A stretch of 64,000 nt of DNA from Aquarana catesbeiana (lineage: Eukaryota; Chordata; Amphibia; Anura; Ranidae). Below, piece by piece: positions 54,401-64,000 of the stretch; position 1 is the stretch's first letter; the number at the start of each line of letters is the position of its first letter. Location: positions 71,001,618-71,065,617 of the forward strand of contig NC_133333.1 in assembly GCF_042186555.1 (NCBI RefSeq), read 5' to 3'. A model generated the notes under the pieces. That model saw only the letters and a list, made by a program, of their open reading frames with translations, was not told the origin of the DNA and ran no database searches. A program made the translations under genes and the position numbers.

Positions 54401-56122
54401 TCTCCTCGGCCAAAGAGGAATTACTGCTATTACTGTGGCTGACGATCTCCGAAGCCTGGATAGGAACCTCGCGATTAAGGGTACTGGTGGAAAGATGTAG
54501 CCCAGCTTGAAATTCCATGGATGGGTCAGACAATCTATCCCCTCGGCCGACGGGAAAGCCGCCCTTGACAGGAATCTCCGACATTTGGTGTTCGTAGGGG
54601 TGGCTGCTAGGTCGATCTCCGGTATTCCCCAAGTTGTTGACAGGAGGGAAAAAGCTTGTTGGCTCAATGACCACTCGTTGTTCGAGAGAAGTTCCCTGCT
54701 CAAATAGTCGGCCAGCATGTTCTGGGCTGCTGGGACATATACCGCTCTCAGGTCTACAAGATGCACTTGTGCCCAATCCATGATAGGATGAACTTCTTCC
54801 ATTAATGTGCGACTCCTCGTACCCCCTTGCCTCTGAATATATGCTACTGCTACTCTGTTGTCCATTTGGATCACAACGCTTTTTCCCGTCAGGTATGGAG
54901 AGAAAGCCAGGAGTGCCTGAAAGGCTGCTCTGAGTTCTAGTATATTCGACACTATACCATGAGCTTGAAACTTCCATTGCCCCTGGGCTGCTAGGTTTTG
55001 GTAATGAGCTCCCCATCCTGCCTGGCTGGCGTCCGAAGTGACCACCTCTGGCTGTGGAGGTACTATAGGTTTGTATCTTTTGAGGTTGCTGGATCGTGTC
55101 CACCACCATATGGATTGTTTCACATATCTGTGAATGTAGATCGTCTGAAGCATTGATGCTCCATTCCACTGCCTCAGGAAGGAATTCTGTAAGATTCTTG
55201 TGTGCCATTGGGACCACTGGATCATGGGCAGGGTTGCAGACATGGAGCCTAGGATACTCATACATACTCTGGCTGGTAGGTGTGTAGCTGAGATTAGCCT
55301 CTGAATTTTCTGGATCAGGGGCATGATCTTCTCCTGAGGAAGCTGCACTCTGTTCTGGATGGTGTCTAGTTCTGCCCCCAGAAATACCATCTTCTGTGTG
55401 GGTTGTAGCCTGCTTTTCTGCCAGTTCACTAGCCAACCGAAATCTTGCAGAGTTGAGAGTGAGATTTCTCGGTGTTGTATCAGGACCTGGCGACTCTCTG
55501 CTAGAAGAAGTATGTCGTCTAGATAATGGTGCACCCTCAGACCTTTTTCCCTGAGGTATGCAATGACGGGTAGAAGAACTTTGGTGAAGGTCCTGGGAGC
55601 TGACGAGATGCCGAAGGGTAGGCACTGGAATTGGAAGTGATGTTGGTTGATTGAAAAGCGGAGAAATTTTTGAAAGGCAGGATGTACTGGGATGTGAAGA
55701 TAAGCGTCCGATAAATCTACGGACAGCATCCAATCGTCTAGATTTACTGCTAACAGAATGGATTGTAGACTTTCCATTTTGAAGGATTCTAACTTGATGT
55801 TTCTGTTTAGTCTCTTTAAGTCCAGCACTGGCCGTAAGTCCCCTGTCTTCTTTTTTACTAGAAAAAGAGGGGAGTAGAATCCTCTGCCTCTTTGACATAG
55901 CGGAACCTCCAAAATGGCCCTTTTCTGTACTAATTCTGTTATGTACTTCAGAAGAATCCTTTTCTTGTCTGGAGAAGACGGTAGTTTTGTTGGAAGGAAG
56001 TGGTTTCTGGGAATCTTGCACAGGAATTTCCACTTGTGACCGAATTTGATCGTGGAAATGGTCCAAGGGTCCTTGATGTTTTCTGACCATATTCGTGCAA
56101 ATTCTTTGAGTCTGGCGCCCAC
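54251..56122 (-). CDS. D2 reverse transcriptase / RNase H / methyltransferase-like protein
   Basis: An intact 623-codon frame. Blocks in order: GFYSPLFLVKKKTGDLRPVL, SVDLSDAYLHIPVH, CLPFGISSAPRTF, catalytic YLDDILLLAE (about residues 208-217), FGWLVNWQKS, RNase H with TSDASQAGWGA, ILELRAAFQAL and MDNRVAVAYIQRQGG, then the DIRS C-terminal region with IPEIDLAA and WPRRPWF that has been likened to Dam methyltransferases. The start at 56122 lies 26 bases past the gag stop in a different frame. All polymerase and RNase H acidic residues I can see are kept. Confidence 0.85.
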   Translation of the reverse strand: MGARLKEFARIWSENIKDPWTISTIKFGHKWKFLCKIPRNHFLPTKLPSSPDKKRILLKYITELVQKRAILEVPLCQRGRGFYSPLFLVKKKTGDLRPVLDLKRLNRNIKLESFKMESLQSILLAVNLDDWMLSVDLSDAYLHIPVHPAFQKFLRFSINQHHFQFQCLPFGISSAPRTFTKVLLPVIAYLREKGLRVHHYLDDILLLAESRQVLIQHREISLSTLQDFGWLVNWQKSRLQPTQKMVFLGAELDTIQNRVQLPQEKIMPLIQKIQRLISATHLPARVCMSILGSMSATLPMIQWSQWHTRILQNSFLRQWNGASMLQTIYIHRYVKQSIWWWTRSSNLKRYKPIVPPQPEVVTSDASQAGWGAHYQNLAAQGQWKFQAHGIVSNILELRAAFQALLAFSPYLTGKSVVIQMDNRVAVAYIQRQGGTRSRTLMEEVHPIMDWAQVHLVDLRAVYVPAAQNMLADYLSRELLSNNEWSLSQQAFSLLSTTWGIPEIDLAATPTNTKCRRFLSRAAFPSAEGIDCLTHPWNFKLGYIFPPVPLIARFLSRLRRSSATVIAVIPLWPRRPWFTTLLQLSLQHPLPLPVTSDLLSQGQLLHPAPEKLHLTAWKLKGLGY

Positions 56123-56147
56123 CCTCAGAGGATGGGCGGGCGTACCT

Positions 56148-57632
56148 TCAAAAGGACTTCTGTTGTTCGCCGGAAGGGGTGGCCTTGGTTTTCCGCATCC
56201 TCAGAAAGGATGATTGTGTGTTCCTCCAGTTTCTTTTAAATTCTTTACCTGTTCTATAGGTTTTGGCTTCTCTGTCAAGACTACCCTTGTAAGCAGGACC
56301 TCTTGATCTCCTAGGTCTTTTGTCAGAGGGAATAAGGCCGGATTTTCCCCCTGTTACTTTGGAAATGGCTGCATCCAACTTAGAGCCGAAGAGATTCAAA
56401 CCATCATAGGGGATTTTGCACCAATTCGTCTTTGATGCTGTGTCGGCCACCCAGGGTTTTAACCACAGAGCCCTCCTAGCCATCACCGAGGCTAACATTG
56501 CTCGGGCCGAGCACCTGATAACGTCCACGGAGGCTTCTGCGATAAAATCGCCTGCCAATTTAAGTTCCTGCAGAGACGTAATTACTTTCTGTAAGTCTGT
56601 TCCTTCTTGGAGAGATTTTTCGATATTGACAGTCCAGCTAGAGATGGCTCTACCAACTGCTGCTGTGGTGACTGCTGGTCTACATGCGCCACCTGCTGTG
56701 GAGTAGGCTTTCTTGAGTTCCAGATCAATCTTCCGATCTAGAACGTCACGGAAAGAAACAGCGTCCTCGATGGGTAGGGTGACATGTCTTGCCAGACGCA
56801 TTAGGGAGGCATCCACAGTGGGAGCGTTAATCAAGGGATTGACTTTAGGTTCTTTCAAAGGATACATCTTGGCTAGTCTATTGTTTAGGCTGGGCCTCTT
56901 GTCGGATCTTTCCCACTCATCCTTGATCAAATCATTCAATTCCTCAATGAAAGGGAAGGTCTCTGGGTCCCTCTTTAGGTTTGGAAAATACTTCCGGATT
57001 TTCTGAGGTGCTTCCTCAGATTCTTCCCAACCTATGGCTTCCTTGACTGATTTTGCAAATGGTTCGACCAGAGTGAAGTCAAACCCTGGTGGTCCATCTG
57101 GATCTTCGTTTTCTGAAGGGGATTCTGGTTCCATCCCAGCCTCGATAGCTGAACGAGGGGGGGTCATGGAAGTACCTGGGTCTGATCTGGCCGGCATGGG
57201 TGTTGCTGATTCCATTATGGATTCTCGCACAGATTCCCGAATTAGTTCGGTTACTTCTCTGACGTCAGATTCTCTTTCTTTTGTGGCTTCATTGAAGCAC
57301 GTACGGCATGCTAATTTGTCTGGCAATGCGGTGGCGCCACAAACCCAGCAGGTATTAACTGCGGGACGGGTATGTTGACATCGCCCATGACGTGATGAAG
57401 AAGATCTTCTGTGATGTGATCGACTACGCCGAGAGTGACTGCGGCGTGAGTGACCATGGCGGGAATGACTGCGGCGTGAGTGCCTGTGACGGGATGAGGA
57501 GCGTGACCGACTTCTGCGGGATTTCCTGCTTGAGTGACTTGATTTCTCTGTGCGTTTTGATTTAGACCTGGAAGGGCTGTCAGAAGGATTCTTGTTAGAA
57601 GATATGCTCTCTTTTTTTCTCTCTCTCTTCAA
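56148..57632 (-). CDS. D2 gag-like protein, exon 2
   Basis: About 494 open codons. The first part is unusually rich in Arg, Ser and His (RSRSSSRHRHSRRSHSR and similar, residues about 34-83), encoded by short tandem repeats. A zinc-ribbon-like CWVC...CRTC follows (Cys 95, 98, 109, 112), then a long helical conserved region matching D1 gag, ending in a basic tail. No ATG opens this frame: an in-frame TAA lies just upstream and the first codon is TTG, so the start is most likely supplied by an upstream exon at 57704-57669. Confidence 0.8.
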   Translation of the reverse strand: MKRERKKESISSNKNPSDSPSRSKSKRTEKSSHSSRKSRRSRSRSSSRHRHSRRSHSRHGHSRRSHSRRSRSHHRRSSSSRHGRCQHTRPAVNTCWVCGATALPDKLACRTCFNEATKERESDVREVTELIRESVRESIMESATPMPARSDPGTSMTPPRSAIEAGMEPESPSENEDPDGPPGFDFTLVEPFAKSVKEAIGWEESEEAPQKIRKYFPNLKRDPETFPFIEELNDLIKDEWERSDKRPSLNNRLAKMYPLKEPKVNPLINAPTVDASLMRLARHVTLPIEDAVSFRDVLDRKIDLELKKAYSTAGGACRPAVTTAAVGRAISSWTVNIEKSLQEGTDLQKVITSLQELKLAGDFIAEASVDVIRCSARAMLASVMARRALWLKPWVADTASKTNWCKIPYDGLNLFGSKLDAAISKVTGGKSGLIPSDKRPRRSRGPAYKGSLDREAKTYRTGKEFKRNWRNTQSSFLRMRKTKATPSGEQQKSF

Positions 57633-57704
57633 TACTTACCACTGAATGCGGACAGCCTCTTACCTTACCGGCCGTGGATGGTCTGCTGGGGCAGTGGTCT
57701 CCAT
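57591..57704 (-). other. Predicted first exon and intron of D2 gag
   Basis: ATG at 57704-57702 opens 12 codons to CCG|GTAAGG (intron from 57668). An acceptor TTCTAACAAG ends at 57591, and gag continues at 57590 in phase 0. The intron would be 78 bases and would remove the in-frame TAA. The acceptor is not strong. Confidence 0.4.
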
Positions 57705-58520
57705 GAGCAGAGAGGAAGAGGCAGGCAGGAACAGAAGAAGTTCTGGAAGGAGGACAGAACAGACATATATATACATATATATATATGTGTGTATAAACAT
57801 ATACACACTACCTTCATCATGACGATTTTATTTATTTATTTAAAAAGATAAACAAGAATAATAATCAGAGAGGAAGAGAAACAGGCACTTACCTGGATCC
57901 AGTGGAGTAGTTTCTGGGCAATGATGTGCAGAAACGAAGGCTGGAACCATAACTAGAATATTTCCCTTCATCTGGAGTCCTCTTTTAAAAAAGACCGCCG
58001 CCGTCGCGGCAAAATGACGCTTCGCGCATGCGCAGAAGCAGCGCAAAGATTCCGGCGCCATCTTGGAAGCTGGAAAAGGCTTAGAACGGCCCTATCTTTG
58101 CCCCTCGCGCATGCGCGATGCAGATGAGACACGCGGTGGCCATGACAGGCATAGAACTAGCGCTGTGGGACTACAGGTCCCAGAGGAGAAAAAAAGCATG
58201 AGAAAAGTAAGAAAAGATGCCAAGTCTATTGGAAGATGTTGGGATTAGATAGTAGAAAGATACTGGAGGTAAAAGTGAAAGGAAAGAAGGAAAAAGAGAA
58301 AACGGAGACCACTGCAATTGTTGAAGCTTCTTTAAAGCTTGCTTAATGCCAGAGGATATGTGCTGAAGCCCCTGAGACCACTAGAGTGGGGTTCCCTCCA
58401 TAGAAGCTCCTTTAGAGACTGTACAGGAGGGACTTCCAAACAGGAGAGGCTTGAACCTGCTGGGGCGATGCGGTAAGAGGCTCTGCGATGTCCATCCATC
58501 TTGTCAGGTGAGGATAAAAA
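57705..58520 (-). other. D2 5' untranslated region
   Basis: Between the inverted repeat and the first exon. It has an (AT/GT)n run at 57765-57810 and two CpG-rich stretches with GCGCATGCGC near 58020 and 58105. No frame of note. It probably holds the promoter. Confidence 0.5.
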
Positions 58521-58633
58521 AGAGAATGGTGGGGGTCATCTCTCTTCAAACTTTTATAGCTAGACCAATCCTGTCAGGTTGTGGAGGCGGAGTCACAACC
58601 CAGTGTGTGCTGCCATGAAGGCGTCAGGAAAAC
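58521..58633 (-). repeat. D2 inverted terminal repeat, 5' side
   Basis: The reverse complement of 52965-53071, ending CCATGAAGGCGTCAGGAAAA. It contains TTTTATAGCTAGACC. Confidence 0.85.
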
Positions 58634-59884
58634 ACAGTGTGGTTGCCTGCACCATAACGCGTTCACAAAACTACCATGCGAACAATCCAAAATTGTTGCA
58701 TGCATGACTTTGGTGCGATTTGAGCCCATTGAAAATGAATTGGCCTTGATTGCACCACATTCAACACAGTAAGCCTGGTTTCACACTATAGTTTGCATGT
58801 AAATTGCACAGGAAGTGCACCGCATTCCTGTGCAATTCACATGTATTTTTGTCTGGTGTGATTTGAGCCCATTTTGAATGGACTGAATCGCACCACATCA
58901 CACCAAAAAAGTGCAGGCACCTTTTTTGGTTCTGTCTGGTTCAGACAAACACTGCGTTTGTGACCTTCTTTTGGGGAGTTGTTAACTTTGAATTGACACC
59001 TGCAGCAGATCAAAAACAGTGTCATTGCAACGTGGTTCAGGAAAAGCACAGGGATCACAGCGTTTCCTGTACCACATATGTATGAACCAGGGGTAAAACA
59101 GGGCCAAGGCATGCCACTGAGGAAAGCAGAAAGTCCAGCCTGGCTGTAGCATCGGCAGACATGCTATGGTGTCAACTGCTGAATCAGTAAGCTGGTGAGC
59201 ACCACAACAAGCTTGCCTGCCGAGCTGGACTGTCAGTAACACAAGCAATATAATACTCAGCATAGCCTCAGTCAACTGTCAGTACCACAAGCAATGCAAA
59301 ATTTAGCCCAGCCAGCCTCAATCACATAATTTGCCAGTTGCCACACAGAATTAGACAGTCTCTCACTGACTCACGATTACCTAGTATGAACAGAAGAATG
59401 CCAGCTGCAGCACAGCAGTCTGAGCAGTGGGAATTCTGAGAACACTCTCTGAGACTAGGCCAGAAGAGAAAGAGGGAATACATGGTGTGCAGTGGGCAGG
59501 ACTACACACACCGCCGGCTCCCACTGTGCTGCCTGGTGATAGATCTGTCAGCCTTCAGCCCAAGCCCGATAGACTGGCCTGGTGGTCTACCACAACATGC
59601 GTGCAGGTATGCCTAATGATCTATTACACTTGCTGCAGCGGCATTGTTACACTCTGTGTGCCACTGACTGCGGTGTTGCCTGTCGCGTGTGCCATGTACG
59701 GCTGCAGAGCAGGGACACCATGCTAAGGCAAAGTGTACTTTCAGATTTTGATATTGTCTGTTATCGTCCATGTCTTTTAAAGGAAAAGCACACAGTTCTC
59801 ATTTTTGAGCACTTATTTGTATCCATTTAATTGTCTCTTTGCTCATACCTGCATGGTATTAAATGTTCTTAAAGCGGAACGCAA
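58634..59884. other. Unassigned interval with MITE remnants
   Basis: 58634-58990 has repeated GTGCGATTTGAGCCCATT-like and CACCACAT motifs, probably the right part of the MITE hit by D2. From 58990 to 59860 I see no repeat end or protein; open frames are short and give no recognisable motif. Two CTGTCAGTA(A/C)CACAAGCAAT blocks at 59230 and 59277 are direct repeats. Confidence 0.35.
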
Positions 59885-60326
59885 CTGTATCTTTTTTTTT
59901 TTTTTTTCTGCCATGTCAGCGAGACATTTTTTCGGGAGTCATGTTTCAGTTGTTAAAATTCAAACTCATCCCTTTACTTCATCACATCATAGTGGCAGTT
60001 TTTATCAGCCTTTTTACAAAACAAATATATCACAAAAATATCTTTTTTACACTAAAATACCCTCATTTTGTCATCCCCCCCCCCACCCACCGCCTCCCAA
60101 CCCCCCAACCACCCCTCGCTTATTTCACCCCCCTCACCCAATCCTTATCTGCTCTCCTCTTATCTTCACCGGTGTCCTCTCCACACCCTAACCCTTATTT
60201 CCTCATCTGGTGCTGTCCAGGTCCTTAAGCTAAGTACCTCAAATCTCGGCAGCTCTTAGAGAATTTTTATACTCCACCCATTCCCTCCATTTCGTCGTGA
60301 AAGCCTCCATTTTCGTCCCTTCACTT

Positions 60327-60858
60327 AGAACCCTTTCACACTGTGGCATTTTTCAGGCCATTTTCAGGTGCTTTAGCGTTAAAAAAAATGCGCCTGAAAG
60401 AAGCCTCATCTGCAATCCCAATGTGAAAGCCCGAGTGCTTTCACACTGAGACCCCTTTCACACTGGGGCGTTTTTCAGGCACTTTAGCGTTAAAAAAAGC
60501 GCATGTAAAGCGCCTGAAAGAAGCCTCATCTGCAATCCCAATGTGAAAGCCTGAGTGCTTTCACACTGCGGCGCTGCGCTGGCTTCTTTGTAGCGCTTTT
60601 GTGTTTTTGCCACCGGGCTGGGTGTGCCAATGGCCCGAGCCCTTTCACACTGCCAGCGCCCGAAAAACACCTAAAAAACGCCCCAGTGTGAAAAGGGTCT
60701 TAAGCGGCGCTTTACCAGCCTTTTTCGGGCGCTGGCAGTGTGAAAGGGCTCGGGCTTTCATATTGGGATTGCAGATGAGGCTTCTTTCAGGCGCTTTACA
60801 GTCGCTTTTTTTAACGCTAAAGCGCCTGAAAAACACCCCAGTGTGAAAGGGGTCTAAA
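60327..60858. repeat. Foldback repeat inserted in the LINE
   Basis: Ends ACCCTTTCACACTG and CAGTGTGAAAGGGGT are inverted. Inside, copies of CACTTTAGCGTTAAAAAAA and GCCTGAAAGAAGCC occur twice directly and once inverted (60360, 60480, 60800). No coding signal. Target duplication unresolved; superfamily unknown. Confidence 0.75.
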
Positions 60859-60859
60859 C

Positions 60860-63800
60860 CTGAGGTATTCTAGGCTTTGGATTTCATTGATCTTGTTAAA
60901 CCAGTCTCTCATCGAGGGTCTTCCTTTCTTTTGCCAATACCTAGGTATAAGGCTTTTGGCTGCATCGATAAGCTGTAGTAATAGCATTTTCATATATGTC
61001 TTGGTGGGCATTTCGCTCTTATGGAATAAACATTCCCAGGGGTCATCCAGGATAGCAATATTGGTAATTTCTTTAATTATTTCCCTTCACCCCAAAATTT
61101 TTTAATTTTTGGGCAGTGCCACCAAATATGCGCCATTGACCCTATATCTTTGCAGCCCCTCCAACATAATTGCGAAGTTTCCTTCTGGCATTTATGTGCT
61201 CGGTCAGGGGTCATGTACATTCTCGCCAGGCACTTACAGTTCAACTCCAATACTTTGCAGTTGACCGAGGTGGCGTTAACCCTCCATATCTGCCACACTT
61301 CCGGATCTTTCAGCTTGCTATCCAATTCCTTCTCCCACTTCCTAATATATGGAGGGGCATCCATGTTCCCCAACTCTATTAGTACTTTATAAATATTGGA
61401 GAACCCCTGCTTCCTTATTTTTTTCCATGTATATTTTTTCCAGTGGGAGTAGGTTGTCTGCCAGTCTAATTTGCTACGGGAGTGAGTTAATGAAATTGCT
61501 TAGTTGAATGTACCTCCATGGGTCGATGCCTAACAGGTTTCCCCTATCTTTAGTTCCTCAAGTGTGCATATTTTATCCTGACACATTACATCCTTTAATT
61601 GGGCATCTTCCTCCAGAATCCACTTTTCAAACAAGTCCTCCTTCCCCGGTGCAAAATAATCTGAATTCTTAAGTGGAATTAGGGGTGAGTTAAACCCCCA
61701 ATGCTCCCTTTTGTGCAGTGTGTCCCAAACTTTGAGTGCGTGTCTTGTTATATCATGTGTTTCAGTGCTACATATTCTTAAGTGTGGTGGGATCCATATT
61801 ATTTTTTTCAACGTGGTTTCACTAATTTTATTTTCCATTTTTACCCATTGTTTTTCTTTATTATTTTTAACCCAATCTATTACTCGTGCCAAGGCAATTG
61901 CCTCATAATACTTAAGAATATCTGGTGCTCCTTACCCGCCTCTTTAGTTAGCTGTGTAAAGTTTAAACAAGGTTTTTTTTTCCTCTCCAAATGAATCTTA
62001 GAAACATTGTGTGTAGGCTTTTGAGATATGCTTGTGGAAGTGATATTGGAAGCATCTGCATTTTGTATGTAATTTTAGGTAGTATTATCATTTTATAGAT
62101 ATTGATTCTACCTGCCCAGGATAGCTGTCTGCGTGAAATTCTGTTGAGCTCTTGCTTTATTTCGTTAAGGAGGCGCATAAAATTCACCTGAAACAGAGTC
62201 TGTTTTACGGTAGTTATTTTAACTCCTAAGTAATTGAGTTCTTTTTTCCCCCAAATAAATGGGAAGTGTATTTGAAATGAATAATCTCTAAGCATGCTTT
62301 TGTTAATATCTAGCATTTCCGATTTAGTCGGGTTAACTTTGAAATTGGAAAGCTTCCCATATTCTATCAATGTAGCGATGATGTTTGGAAGGGTGATCCT
62401 CGGGTGCGACATATAACAGAATATTATCCGCAAAGGCGGCCAGTTTATACTCATCTTTGCCGATCTTTAACCTGCTGATGTCCGGGTTTTGCCTAATCCT
62501 AGAAAGAAGGAGTTCGAGGGCCAAGACAAATAGCAACGGGGAAAGTGGACACCCCTGTCTTGTGCCGTTAATCATTTCAAATGGCTCTGAGAGTAAACCA
62601 TTTACCCTCACTCTCGCTGTAGGCCGTGAGTATAAAGCCTTTATCAATCTGAGGATTCTGTCCTTAAGTCCAATCTCCTCCAATGTACACATCATGAAGC
62701 CCCAGTCTACTCTGTCAAACGCTTTTTCAGCGTCTATTGACAGAAGTAGACCTGGGGCTCAACTCTCTTTGATCTTCTGTGCTACTAGGAGTGTTTTAAT
62801 ACCATTATCACGTCCCTCTCTTCCTGGTATAAACCCGACCTGGTCTGAATGTATGATCTTATTGATTATTAGTTTCAATCTTTCCGCAAGTACTTTGGCG
62901 AATAGTTTTGTATCCACATTTAGTAGTGAGATGGGTCTATAGCTGGAACACAGTGTACTGTCTTTATCCTTTTTCAGGATAATGGCTATGTTGGCCTCCA
63001 ATGCTTCTCTCCTCATTTCCCCTTTGTCTCCGATTTCGTTCATATACGAACACATTTTGGGGATAAGATAATCCTGGTATTTTTTATAATATAGGACTGT
63101 CAACCCATCAGGACCCGGGCTTTTGCCTACCGGCGTATCCTTAAGTGCCTTTCTTACTTCTTCCTCTGTTATGGGAGCCTCTAAAATACTTTGTTCAGTT
63201 TCCGTAATTTTGACCAAACTGCTATCTTTTAAGTAGCTTTTAATTATCTCTCTTTTTTGATCCCTCCCCTCCTGGGTGTCATTTTTATTGATAGCGTACA
63301 GCCCCCGTAATACTCTTGAAAGGTTTTCGTGATATCTCTATCATTATATCTGATGTCTCCTGTCCTTGTTTTTATTTTATCAATGTAATTGGTATTTTTC
63401 TTTTTTCTCAGGGCCTTTGCCAGAAATCTACCAGGTCTATTACCGCCTATATATCTTTCTTTTTTCGCTAAGTTGTATATCCTTCGGGTTTCTTGTTCGA
63501 TTAGATCCCGCATAGCCTCTCTCCTCCTAAATAGACCCACCAAGACCTCACTATCCCCCGTTATCTTGTGTTATTGTTCGAGGTCGTGGATTTCTTTATT
63601 CAGGGCAAATTTGTCTTTCTCCTTTCTTCATTTTTCCTCAGAGCCCACCATCATTAAGATACCTCTGATGTACGCTTTGTGGGCCTCCCACACTATGGCT
63701 TCTGATGTCTCACCAGGCACATTCATTTTGAAATAGAGTTCCACTTCCTCTTTAATTGGCTTATCAATTACTCTATCGTGGAGGAGGTCCTCATTTGTTC

Positions 63801-64000
63801 TCCAGCTATTGCGTCAGTTTTTACGCTTACCTATTTTCAATTGTAGGTTTACAGGTGCATGATCAGAGAAAGTCATTATGCCGATATCTGTGCCCTCAAC
63901 CTCCTCGAGGAGACAGTGATCCACAAGAAAGAAATCCAATCTAGAGTACGTCGCATGGACGGGGGAGTAGAATGTGGAGTCTCTTGAGTTATAGTGTTGC
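60860..64000 (-). pseudogene. Second LINE ORF2
   Basis: From the right edge: end of the endonuclease with TFSDHAPVNL (about 63880), linker, RT start KSPGPDGLTVLYYKKY, SSYRPISLLNVDTKLFAKVL, then AEKAFDRVDW after a stop at about 62758, GTRQGCPLSPLLF and catalytic FADN where FADD is expected (about 62430). After a frameshift near 62360 the thumb continues (LNYLGVKIT, LSWAGRINIYKM). Later blocks are at 61892-61530 and 61373-61077, the latter with CWRGC...HIWWHCPKIKKFW. Several stops; dead. Confidence 0.85.

Larger units (their letters stand above)
52922..58633 (-). mobile_element. DIRS-type retrotransposon D2, nearly intact
   Basis: Inverted terminal repeats are at 52965-53071 and 58521-58633, and an internal complementary region at 53100-53197. 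Gag (56148-57632) and RT/RNase H (54251-56122) have no stop or frameshift; the recombinase has one stop. The arrangement is the same as D1 but the sequence is from another DIRS family, since the ends are unrelated (CTGACGC...CAGCACACACTGGG here). Confidence 0.9.
59885..64000 (-). mobile_element. L1/Tx1-type LINE, second lineage, cut by window edge
   Basis: Minus strand. The 3' end lies near the T run at 59891-59907 with C-rich plus-strand sequence at 60075-60170. ORF2 runs to the right edge, so ORF1 and the 5' region are outside. Its RT resembles Tx1-group enzymes (LLNVDTKLFAKVLAERL) more than the LINE at 253-6990 does. A foldback repeat interrupts the last codons. Confidence 0.85.

Noticed and set aside
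53394..56090. A single 898-residue host-like protein
   Set aside because: Only the last 300 residues match a known family (tyrosine recombinase); the rest is the alternate frame of the DIRS RT gene. It is reported as an overlap, not as a protein.

Overview
The window looks like repeat-dense vertebrate nuclear DNA, most likely from a frog (inference). The signs are tyrosine-recombinase DIRS retrotransposons, L1/Tx1-type LINEs, an L2-type LINE, Penelope-like elements, a chromodomain Ty3/Gypsy element of the Tf1/sushi type, Tc1 transposons and very many TTAA-flanked non-autonomous elements, all broken up by microsatellites and long A/T runs. I found no host protein gene, rRNA, tRNA or CRISPR array. 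Every coding signal I can support belongs to a mobile element, and nearly all are damaged.

Layout. 1-252: ends of two abutting TTAA elements. 253-6990: an L1/Tx1 LINE on the minus strand with ORF1, ORF2 and a GC-rich 5' region. 6991-7460: tail of another LINE. 7465-14436: a second pair of abutting TTAA elements, the second split by DIRS copy D1 (8449-13891). 14437-16740: LINE tail, a snapback repeat, a GC-rich repeat and the 3' half of a Tc1. 16791-23544: three more TTAA elements end to end; the last keeps the C-terminal Cys-rich domain of a piggyBac transposase, which supports assigning the TTAA family to piggyBac. 23646-29160: a T2-like repeat, a Penelope fragment, an internally deleted Tc1 containing an L2 fragment, and an old TTAA element. 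29160-33600: an L1-type LINE split by a Penelope-like element, itself split by a TA-flanked palindromic MITE. 33722-39624: a sushi-type retrotransposon with both LTRs and a 5-bp target duplication. 39714-45655: a complete TTAA element, a hAT MITE with an internal minisatellite, a 770-bp palindrome and an L2 fragment. 45687-52474: a Mag-like Gypsy element, a second Gypsy remnant with a Harbinger-type MITE inside it, and a TTAA element. 52922-58633: DIRS copy D2, almost intact. 59885-64000: a second L1/Tx1 LINE that runs off the right edge.

How the parts relate. There is no operon or pathway here; the order of the pieces records successive insertions. Several insertions are precise enough to undo on paper: removing the Penelope element rejoins the LINE frame, and removing the TA-flanked MITE rejoins the Penelope frame. 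The most useful biological observations are a predicted spliced intron at the start of gag in both DIRS copies, a self-priming signature in the sushi element, the two-ended complementary region of both DIRS copies, and TTAA elements that repeatedly abut and share one TTAA. Coordinates of element edges are by eye and may be off by several bases unless a target duplication is quoted.
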